Shown piece after piece: positions 51,385 through 57,213 of a stretch of 57,213 bases of DNA. The position numbers were made by a program, and so were the translations under genes. Below the pieces are notes generated by a model. The model had not been told where the DNA came from. It did no database searches and was given only the letters and a program-made list of their open reading frames with translations. The stretch comes from UBA6821 sp044236545. GTDB taxonomy: Bacteria > Verrucomicrobiota > Verrucomicrobiia > Chthoniobacterales > UBA6821. The number at the start of each line of letters is the position of its first letter. Position 1 is the stretch's first letter. The DNA lies in NCBI GenBank assembly GCA_044236545.1, contig JBIIGI010000006.1:1-57213 (forward strand), given 5' to 3'.

Positions 51385-52647
51385 TCACCATCCCCTCGCC
51401 TCGACGGCGTCAAGGCAACGACCCACGGGACCTTTCCTTATGCTGGCTTCACGTGTTTCGAGGAGCCTGTCGAAGAGGCCGCTGCGGACAGGTGTTTTGG
51501 CCGCCTCATACCAATCGATATACTCCTCGATGGCCCGCGCCCTCGCGAGCGTGGAAGCGCGAAGTTCGGAGAGGCTCTTTTCCCCGGAGCTGATTTTCTT
51601 CTCCGAAAGCCGCATCATCGTGGCACAGAGGCGGATCGTTCCATCAAGAAGCGGATCGGCAAGCGGATGAGCCTGCAGACGGAGTGCCGTGAGGCGCTCT
51701 CCCAGCAAGCCGACCGTGTAAGGAGCACCCCTCTCCCTGCGGAGAAGGGCCAGTGAATGCCCCGGTGTCCCAATCCCGGAGAGCAGGTCATCATATCGGG
51801 CCATGGTCTCCGAAAGCGTGAGACGCGGGGGGACCACCGCAAACTCTTCGCCGGGCGTACCGGTCCGTCCCGGGATGAGAAGGAGCCATCGGCGCTCCAC
51901 GGAACTCATTTCCCATCCCGGGGGCCAGGGGGGGATTCGGGCCCCGGGAGACTTCGGATCGAAATGCCCGATCCAGTTGCGGAAGGCGTTTGTGCCAGAT
52001 TCCCTGAGTCCGGCCAGCAGGAGGTAGGCGCACAGGGCGTCGTGAATCTCCCCGATTGTGACGTTTTCCTCCTGGGGCGGCTTCCGGGTCAAAAGGTCAC
52101 CGATCTCGGGAGGGGCCCCACCCCTGAGGTAGGAGGTTGGGATGATCGGGGAGACCGATCCCGGATTGCAGAGAAAGCCCAAGCCGTGGAGTACCCAGGA
52201 AGGGATCTCCACAATTTTGGATCCGGGCCGTGGGGATTGCCCCCCGTAGTGCTCTCGCAACAGCATGGCCATCGCCAGACAACGTGCTGTCCCGCGGCTT
52301 TTGAGAGAATCCTCTGCCAGATCAACCTGGATCCTCGACCCACCGCCCTCGAGCGTATCAAGGCGAAGCAACGGTAGACCCGTGGTGATGTCGGCGGCAT
52401 CATGAAGCACGACAACGACGGGAAGGGCATCGCCTGGAGAATAGCCGGTAAGCCTGAAAAAGTTCCTCTCGTAGCCGGCAAGCAACCGTGAAACCGGGGC
52501 CGCCGGAGAGCTTGAAGCCTGAAGGAGAAAAACCCCCTGCGAGGAGAGAGAGGGAGGCTTGGCCGAGAGGCTGCCCGGGGTTCCCAGCAGGGAAAAGGCG
52601 AGTGCCAGGACGGGGTAGCGGACCTTGCTGTGAAAGACCTGGAACAC
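51385..52647 (-). CDS. Exported protein, possibly a degenerate gluzincin-like peptidase
   Basis: 420 residues with a signal peptide (VRYPVLALAFSLLGTPGSLSA). No family is recognised with confidence. The middle part recalls peptidase-MA-like gluzincins: VVVVLHD, then a helix at the HExxH place without it (ARCLAMAMLLREHYGG), then PSWVLHGLGFLC where active relatives have PxWLxEGLA. If so, it is catalytically dead. The start is GTG at 52647, with no clear ribosome binding site, 9 bp after the previous gene. Near the active M16 peptidase in the same run. Confidence 0.65.
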   Translation of the reverse strand: MFQVFHSKVRYPVLALAFSLLGTPGSLSAKPPSLSSQGVFLLQASSSPAAPVSRLLAGYERNFFRLTGYSPGDALPVVVVLHDAADITTGLPLLRLDTLEGGGSRIQVDLAEDSLKSRGTARCLAMAMLLREHYGGQSPRPGSKIVEIPSWVLHGLGFLCNPGSVSPIIPTSYLRGGAPPEIGDLLTRKPPQEENVTIGEIHDALCAYLLLAGLRESGTNAFRNWIGHFDPKSPGARIPPWPPGWEMSSVERRWLLLIPGRTGTPGEEFAVVPPRLTLSETMARYDDLLSGIGTPGHSLALLRRERGAPYTVGLLGERLTALRLQAHPLADPLLDGTIRLCATMMRLSEKKISSGEKSLSELRASTLARARAIEEYIDWYEAAKTPVRSGLFDRLLETREASIRKGPVGRCLDAVEARGW

Positions 52648-52656
52648 AGGCGTTCG

Positions 52657-53418
52657 TTACCGGGCGGAAAACTCGACGAACCCGCGGCGTAGCACCAGTC
52701 GTTCGGCCGAGCGAAGCACGGAGATTTCCTTATCGAGGGGGGCGGTGGTTCCCATCATGAAAGGAGTGAGAATACGCGAGGCTGATTCGGAAAGTGGCAG
52801 GAGTCCGATCGAGGCGGCAAGTGGCTCCAGACGCCACTGTCGCGGAGCCCCCACGAGTCTGAAGGTCTCCGAGAGATGGATCGGATAATTCAAAAAACTC
52901 AGGTCAACGAAGTAGGCGACCTTGTCCGGCTCGATGACCACACGACTGCCGCGCCACAGCGGAACGGGAAGAGCCGTGAACGTGGGCTTCCATTCGACTC
53001 GTCCCGAGACACGGAGAAACTCGTTGATCACCTGTTGGGATACCGTCACGGGAGAGACACGGGCGGAGACGATCGCCCTGTCGATGAGGGCCGATGCGTT
53101 GGGAAGAGTTGTGGCGACGGAACTATTTCCATTCCGAGGATCAAACTCCCTCGGCTCCATGAGGGCCAGAACGACAAGGACTCCCAATGCCACAGCAGCG
53201 AAGAAAAAAAGAAGATGGACCACACGGGAGAGGAATGGGGTCTTCTCCCCGTGCCCCCCCTCAGCCTCCTTCACTCGTCGTGCGGCGAGGGCAACCACCG
53301 GCGGTGCCAACTCAATCTCCTTGCCGACCGGTGCCGAGAGAATACCCCCGCAGTTCGTGCAATAGATTCTCGTGCCCGGGTTGGCTGATCCGCACGAACC
53401 GCAGGGGCGCTCGCTCAT
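52657..53418 (-). CDS. Zinc-ribbon membrane protein of unknown function
   Basis: 253 residues. An N-terminal zinc ribbon (C6, C9, C20, C23: CGSCG and CTNCG) is followed by a charged linker, one membrane helix (about residues 66-86, VVHLLFFFAAVALGVLVVLAL) and an outer domain of about 165 residues without known relatives. The ribbon would sit in the cytoplasm, the rest outside. The start overlaps the FmdB-type gene by 4 bp, so two zinc-ribbon proteins are made from coupled genes. Confidence 0.75.
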   Translation of the reverse strand: MSERPCGSCGSANPGTRIYCTNCGGILSAPVGKEIELAPPVVALAARRVKEAEGGHGEKTPFLSRVVHLLFFFAAVALGVLVVLALMEPREFDPRNGNSSVATTLPNASALIDRAIVSARVSPVTVSQQVINEFLRVSGRVEWKPTFTALPVPLWRGSRVVIEPDKVAYFVDLSFLNYPIHLSETFRLVGAPRQWRLEPLAASIGLLPLSESASRILTPFMMGTTAPLDKEISVLRSAERLVLRRGFVEFSAR

Positions 53419-53774
53419 GCGGTCTTGGGTGGAGTTTTTCCGGGCTTGGAAGCGACCGCACTGTTCTTGCCCGCATCCCCTTTCTTGGAGGGCGAGTCCG
53501 ATGAGGAGGCCCCCGCCGGCGGGGTGGTGGCGGGCTTGGAATCACTCTTGGCGGCGCTCTTGTATCCCTCGCTCCTGTAATCGGTGATGTAAAATCCGGA
53601 GCCCTTGAAGATAAGGCCCGCCCCCGCGCCGAGCAGGCGCTTCACCTTCCCCTTACCCCAGGCCTTCATGCGGCACTTCTCCTTGGGACAGGTCTTGTAG
53701 GCGTCATCCTTCATCGACTGGAATGCCTCGAAGGTCTTCTTGCACTTGGTGCACTCGTATTCGTAGGTCGGCAT
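53415..53774 (-). CDS. FmdB family zinc-ribbon protein
   Basis: 119 residues. The N-terminus is the FmdB/CxxC-CxxxxC ribbon (MPTYEYECTKCKK..., Cys 8, 11, 29 and 34), followed by the typical LLGAGAGLIFKGSGFYITDY. The tail from about residue 73 is low-complexity, rich in Ser, Lys, Pro and Ala. FmdB was named as a regulator in methylotrophs, but most members have no proven role. Coupled to the next gene by a 4-bp overlap and 30 bp after asd. Confidence 0.9.
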   Translation of the reverse strand: MPTYEYECTKCKKTFEAFQSMKDDAYKTCPKEKCRMKAWGKGKVKRLLGAGAGLIFKGSGFYITDYRSEGYKSAAKSDSKPATTPPAGASSSDSPSKKGDAGKNSAVASKPGKTPPKTA

Positions 53775-53804
53775 GGTTCAGGTGGTCGTGAAAGTGTTGA
53801 AAAG

Positions 53805-54830
53805 TTACAGAAGTTCGGCGATCTGGACGGCGTTGAGCGCGGCTCCCTTGAGGAGTTGATCGCCACTGACCCAGAAGGTCAGTGCGTTCGGCAGGGCGCA
53901 GTCAATGCGGAGGCGTCCGATCCGGCAGTCATCCTCACCGCTGCACTCGATCGGCATCGGATAGACGGCATTGGCCGGATCATCGTGGAGACGGATACCG
54001 GGGGCGGCATTGATGGCTTCGCACGCTTTCTCGAGCGAGACCGGCTTCTCGAATTCCGCTGTCACCGCGACCGAGTGGGCGCGGAATACCGGGACACGGA
54101 CACAGGTGACCGAGGCGGTGAGCGATGGAAGGTCGAGGATGCGTCGCCCCTCGTTCTGCATCTTCATCTCCTCGCGGGTGTAGCCGTCCTCAAGAAAGGA
54201 ATCGACATGCGGGAGCACATTGAAGGCGATCTGATGGGGGTAGACCTCTCGGGTCACCGGCTTGTCCGAGGCGATCGCCTCGACCTGCTTTCGTAACTCC
54301 TCGATGGCCATGGCGCCTGTCCCGGAGACCGCCTGATAACTCGAGGCGATGATCCGCTTGAGGCCGAAGACCTGGTGAAGCGGGTGGATCGCCATCAATG
54401 TGATCGCGGTGGTGCAATTGGGATTGGCCAGGATGCCGGAGTGCGCGGCGGCGGCGGCGGCATTGATCTCGGGCACGACCAGCGGGACATTCGGATCCAT
54501 TCGGAAGGCGGAGGAATTATCCACCACGATGGCTCCCGACTTCACGGCATGGGGTGCGAATTCCTTTGAAATCCCCCCACCAGCGCTGAAGAGGGCGATA
54601 TCGATCCCCTCGAAGCTTTTCTCAGTCAGCGGCTCGACTGTCAGTTCCTCGCCACGGAAGACGAGTTTCTTACCGGCGGAACGGGGAGAGGCCAGCAGGC
54701 GCAGCGATGCGACGGGGAAATTCCGGCGCTCCAGAACCCGGAGCATCTCGATTCCGACGGCACCGGTTGCACCGACAATGGCAAGGTGCTTGGGGCAAAG
54801 GGTGTTGGAAGGTGTGGCGGAAGGTGTCAT
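53805..54830 (-). CDS. asd: Aspartate-semialdehyde dehydrogenase
   Basis: 341 residues. It reduces aspartyl phosphate to the semialdehyde in lysine/diaminopimelate, threonine and methionine synthesis. NADP-binding GATGAVG (residues 20-26), the catalytic C139 in ANPNCTT, SYQAVSGTG and the His-containing RVPVFRAHS are all present. The longest frame adds 48 residues of no family character, so the ATG at 54830 is used. First of a short run with FmdB; divergent from the L,D-transpeptidase, with 61 bp between the starts. Confidence 0.96.
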   Translation of the reverse strand: MTPSATPSNTLCPKHLAIVGATGAVGIEMLRVLERRNFPVASLRLLASPRSAGKKLVFRGEELTVEPLTEKSFEGIDIALFSAGGGISKEFAPHAVKSGAIVVDNSSAFRMDPNVPLVVPEINAAAAAAHSGILANPNCTTAITLMAIHPLHQVFGLKRIIASSYQAVSGTGAMAIEELRKQVEAIASDKPVTREVYPHQIAFNVLPHVDSFLEDGYTREEMKMQNEGRRILDLPSLTASVTCVRVPVFRAHSVAVTAEFEKPVSLEKACEAINAAPGIRLHDDPANAVYPMPIECSGEDDCRIGRLRIDCALPNALTFWVSGDQLLKGAALNAVQIAELL

Positions 54831-54891
54831 GAAAAGACAAAATTGCCTTCGAGGGGGGCAGTCTGCAAGCATCCAGACACAACTTTTGACA

Positions 54892-55359
54892 ATGCCATCG
54901 TTTAACCTCCCCCGGATCCTCGTCGACGTGCCGCGCCAGCGGTTGGAACTCACCGGCACCGGGGGGATGATCACGGCCTCCTACCCGGTCTCCACCTCCC
55001 GCTTCGGGATCGGAAGCGTGGAGGGAAGTTTCCGCACCCCGGTCGGACGCTTCCGGATCGGCGAGAAGATCGGGGCAGGATCCCCCGCCTGGATGATCTT
55101 CAAAAGCCGGATTCCAACCGGTTCGCTTGCCACGGAGGGTGGTGATGATGATCTGGTCCTCACAAGGATCCTCTGGCTGGAGGGACTCGATCCGGAAAAC
55201 GCCAACACGCGGGACCGCTACATCTACTTTCACGGAACCAATCAGGAGAACCTCATCGGAACTGCCTCAAGCCATGGCTGTATCCGCCTCCGCAACCGGG
55301 AGATGATCGATCTATTTGACCGGGTTGAGGAGGGGTGCCAGGTCGATATCAGGGGCTGA
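54892..55359 (+). CDS. L,D-transpeptidase (YkuD domain)
   Basis: 155 residues, almost only the YkuD catalytic domain. The active site is complete: H114 in YFHGT, then SSHGCIRLRN with H128, nucleophile C130 and R132. Such enzymes make 3-3 cross-links or attach lipoproteins to peptidoglycan. No signal peptide or membrane helix is seen from the ATG at 54892, which is odd for an envelope enzyme; the longer frame is antisense to asd and gives none either. It is followed by two small lipoproteins. Confidence 0.88.
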   Translation: MPSFNLPRILVDVPRQRLELTGTGGMITASYPVSTSRFGIGSVEGSFRTPVGRFRIGEKIGAGSPAWMIFKSRIPTGSLATEGGDDDLVLTRILWLEGLDPENANTRDRYIYFHGTNQENLIGTASSHGCIRLRNREMIDLFDRVEEGCQVDIRG

Positions 55360-55484
55360 TTTCACACCGGAAGAACGCCAGCGGCGGCAAAAATGAAGAT
55401 TTCCCGGATTTTTTCTTTTTGAAGGCGCCCGCTGACCTTAAGTTCCACTACCGCAACCAGCAAAGAAAGGAGGCGAAATATTCC

Positions 55485-55598
55485 ATGACCATCACCAAGA
55501 TCGCAGCAGTTGTCGCCCTCGCGGCCGCAACCCTCACCCTCGGCGCCTGCGCCCACAAGCAGGCTCCCGCTCCCGCCACCAGCGTGAAGAGCAAGTAA
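55485..55598 (+). CDS. Small lipoprotein 1 (37 residues)
   Basis: MTITKIAAVVALAAATLTLG followed by the lipobox Cys (LGAC, C22) and a 15-residue tail with AHKQAPAPATSVKSK character. A strong ribosome binding site, AAAGGAGG, lies 11 bases before the ATG, better than at most genes here. Size and layout resemble entericidin-type lipoproteins, but no homology is claimed. A near-duplicate lies at 55748-55861. The gene is followed by a small hairpin (TGTCCGG/CCGGACA, 55611-55628) and a strong terminator, so it is probably its own transcript. Confidence 0.8.
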   Translation: MTITKIAAVVALAAATLTLGACAHKQAPAPATSVKSK

Positions 55599-55641
55599 GT
55601 CAGGGGGGATTGTCCGGCCATCCGGACAGTTGATATTTCAG

Positions 55642-55680
55642 AAAGCCGGGCCGTTTATACACAGCCCGGCTTTTTTCTTT
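55642..55680 (+). terminator. Rho-independent terminator after lipoprotein 1
   Basis: AAAGCCGGGC pairs with GCCCGGCTTT across a 12-base loop and is followed by a T-rich run (TTTTTTCTTT). The clearest intrinsic terminator in the window. Confidence 0.9.
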
Positions 55681-55747
55681 GTGAATCCGGAGATCGGGCT
55701 TACCTTTCCATCAGAGCAACCGGCTGAGAAAGGAGGCGAAATATTCC

Positions 55748-55861
55748 ATGACCATCACCAAGATCGCAGCGGTCGTCGCCCTCGCGGCGGCTTCCCTCAC
55801 CCTCGGCGCATGCTGCCACAAGCAGACCTGCACCCAGCCCGCCCCTTGCAAAAGCAAGTAA
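55748..55861 (+). CDS. Small lipoprotein 2 (37 residues, Cys-rich tail)
   Basis: Tandem near-copy of the previous lipoprotein, identical for the first 15 residues and with the same leader (AAAGGAGGCGAAATATTCC). The lipobox LGAC is kept. The mature part differs: it begins CC and has two more Cys (CCHKQTCTQPAPCKSK), giving three Cys besides the acylated one. These could form disulfides or bind metal. Divergence is confined to the mature part, as if the tail is under different selection. Confidence 0.8.
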   Translation: MTITKIAAVVALAAASLTLGACCHKQTCTQPAPCKSK

Positions 55862-55870
55862 GCTGAGTTT

Positions 55871-55944
55871 TGAATGCCCTGCAGGTGCAGGGTATTCACC
55901 CATTCATGAAAGCCGGTCCGACCATTCGGCCCGGCTTTTCTTTT
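55871..55944 (+). terminator. Two hairpins/terminator after lipoprotein 2
   Basis: The first hairpin (55871-55898) pairs TGAATGCCCTGCA with TGCAGGGTATTCA, thirteen positions with one wobble. The second (55909-55938) pairs AAAGCCGG with CCGGCTTTT and ends in TTTTCTTTT, a good intrinsic terminator. It may also serve the convergent glycosylase gene. Confidence 0.85.
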
Positions 55945-55969
55945 ACCCGGATCAGCAAAGCAGTGAGCG

Positions 55970-56536
55970 CTACGCCGGAATGCTCACGCACAGGCTCCCC
56001 TTCATCACAAAGCGCCACGGATAATCGGTGGCTTGGGAAATTCCGATTCGCGTCGAGGTGATCGTGGCGACCGTTGATCGTGGTCCCGTCAGGATCCATC
56101 CCCTTGCCGAGAGCGGATCGACTTCATGGTGATCACCCGTGATCCCAAGCGCTTGGGTGAGCTTGGCGGGGCCGTTGCAGAGTTCCTCCTCCTTCCCACG
56201 CCGCCTGCGCTCCTGCATCAGGTCGACTCCACCGAGCGGCTCCAAGGCTCTGATTAGGACAAAACCATCCCGCTCGCCACCCTTCACGAGCAGGTTGAAG
56301 AGCCAGTGCATCCCGTAGTTCAGGTAGACATAGGCGGTTCCGGGGGCATTATGGGCAACGAAATCGCGTGCTCCCTGCCGCTTCCAGGTATGGCAGGCGG
56401 GATCACCCTCGGCTGCATAGGCCTCGGTCTCGACAATGATGCCGGAGGTTCCCGCAAGACCCAGAGTGCATCCGATCAACTCACGGGCGCAGAGCACCGC
56501 ATCGCGCTCGAAGAAGGAACGTGACAGCGGTTTCAT
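55970..56536 (-). CDS. 3-methyladenine DNA glycosylase (AAG/MPG family)
   Basis: 188 residues. It removes alkylated purines in base excision repair. Family marks: LIGCTLG, IVETEAYA with the catalytic Glu, DPACHT, GTAYVYLNYGMHWLFNLLV, LIRALEPLGG and GPAKLTQALGI. The length matches bacterial members. A GTG three codons upstream (56545) is an alternative start. Convergent with the lipoproteins, sharing the terminator region. Confidence 0.94.
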   Translation of the reverse strand: MKPLSRSFFERDAVLCARELIGCTLGLAGTSGIIVETEAYAAEGDPACHTWKRQGARDFVAHNAPGTAYVYLNYGMHWLFNLLVKGGERDGFVLIRALEPLGGVDLMQERRRRGKEEELCNGPAKLTQALGITGDHHEVDPLSARGWILTGPRSTVATITSTRIGISQATDYPWRFVMKGSLCVSIPA

Positions 56537-56615
56537 GGAAGTCACAGCGGGTTGTTTAGAAATTGAACCGTGAAAACATATCTGAAGCGTTCACCGGCAT
56601 GGTGCGCGGCGATCG

Positions 56616-56742
56616 GGTTAAAAAGTTGAAGCGTTAAAACGGTTAAAAGGGACTGATCCAAGAAGCTAAAACTCTCACGCTCAGGGCTGCAGTTCACGTT
56701 GTAACGGTTTAACATTCTAACCCTTTTAACTTTTCACATCAG
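56616..56742. repeat. Inverted AT-rich GTTAAAA-type repeats
   Basis: Left arm (56616-56656): GTTAAAAAGTTGAAGCG, GTTAAAACG, GTTAAAAGGGACTGAT. Right arm (56693-56742): TAACGGTTTAAC, then CCCTTTTAACTTTTCAC and ATCAGTCC, inverted to the left arm. About 40 bp of ordinary sequence lie between. The left arm resembles the reverse complement of 24047-24093. The repeat fills the 214-bp gap before the Nif3-like gene's 3' end. Confidence 0.65.
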
Positions 56743-56750
56743 TCCACCTA

Positions 56751-57213
56751 TCAAAGCCCGGTCGGATGATCGAGGAAGCTCCAGGGAAGGCCCGTCTTTT
56801 CGGAGAGCCATGAGGCCAGCGCCTTCACCCCGAAGGTCTCCGTGGCGTAGTGCCCTGCGTAGAAGAGATTGATCCCGCATTCCTCGGCGGCCGTGTAGCT
56901 CCAGTGAGGGCCCTCGCCTGTCACGAAGGCATCGACTCCGAGATCAGCCGCACGGGCCACCTCGCTCCCCGCCCCTCCCGTAACGACAAGCACCTTTCTG
57001 ATGGTGGCGGGACCACCCGGAGCCAGATGGACCGCACCACCCACGGCATCGGTCAGTTTCTTGGCAAAGCGTTCGCGGCTTACGGGTGAAATGTTTCCGA
57101 TCAGGCCCACCGCATTCCCCTTGAGTTCCATGGCAGGCTTGGTCGCGGTGAGCCCGAGGGCACGGGCAAGGAGAGCGTTGTTCCCGAGTTTAGGATGCAG
57201 ATCGAGGGGAAGG
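56751..57213 (-). CDS. Nif3-like (DUF34) dinuclear metal-binding protein, 5' end outside window
   Basis: The C-terminal 153 residues are visible; the frame is open to the window edge. The edge sequence reads LPLDLHPKLGNNALLARALGL, matching the middle metal-binding region of Nif3/YbgI proteins. The C-terminal half has VVTGGAGSEV, GVDAFVTGEGPHW and the late motif LFYAGHYATETFGV. Nif3 proteins are hexameric and bind two metal ions; their role is debated. An internal ATG at 57131 should not be taken as the start. Confidence 0.88.
   Translation of the reverse strand, partial: LPLDLHPKLGNNALLARALGLTATKPAMELKGNAVGLIGNISPVSRERFAKKLTDAVGGAVHLAPGGPATIRKVLVVTGGAGSEVARAADLGVDAFVTGEGPHWSYTAAEECGINLFYAGHYATETFGVKALASWLSEKTGLPWSFLDHPTGL

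Overview
The window is a gene-dense, roughly 60 % GC bacterial chromosome segment. It most likely comes from a member of the Verrucomicrobiota. The pointers are a protein of the Minf_1886 type, a DUF1844 protein, a very large secreted protein built from Ig-like repeats, tandem HtrA-type genes with plant-Deg-like C-termini, a DUF2723 membrane protein, and many weak or absent Shine-Dalgarno sites. This assignment is by recognition only; no search was run. No rRNA, tRNA, CRISPR array, prophage or complete insertion sequence was found.

Layout. 1-0.9 kb: the start of a type IV pilin-like protein and a secreted protein. 1.0-5.6 kb: a Bcp-type peroxiredoxin, a TPR protein, ilvD and a PPK2 polyphosphate kinase. 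5.7-12.1 kb: a minus-strand cluster of HAD phosphatase, CorC/HlyC-like protein, TerC, ABC ATPase and DsbD-like reductase, tightly coupled at two junctions. 12.2-15.2 kb: an HtrA-type protease followed by a lipoprotein paralogue that has lost all three catalytic residues. 15.3-19.1 kb: a polyprenol-phosphate-mannose-synthase-like enzyme next to a TMEM260-like DUF2723 protein, a plausible protein O-mannosylation pair. 19.4-23.0 kb: a class I PPK2 and a CtpF-like P-type ATPase, possibly acquired. 23.1-30.4 kb: ExoD, TrmD, PBP1A and a sucC-sucD-gltA operon. 30.8-38.5 kb: a coiled-coil/TPR protein, an HNH protein, carA, an M23 peptidase and a beta-CASP hydrolase. 38.7-45.8 kb: a 2372-residue secreted repeat protein. 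46.8-57.2 kb: housekeeping and envelope genes, including an M16 peptidase, FmdB, asd, an L,D-transpeptidase, two tandem 37-residue lipoproteins, an AAG-type DNA glycosylase and a partial Nif3-like gene.

The most striking content is non-coding. (1) A ~165-bp element with terminal inverted repeats lies just upstream of ilvD and, inverted with the gene, just upstream of carA. In the carA copy its end supplies an extended -10 promoter. (2) A two-hairpin element occurs in at least five copies in three gaps between convergent genes, and its stems show compensatory changes. (3) AT-rich GTTAAAA-type repeats frame some of these gaps. All are repeat families visible within this window alone and should be findable genome-wide.

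Start codons were moved inward from the longest reading frame where a signal peptide, family N-terminus or ribosome binding site argued for it; the reasons are given per gene.
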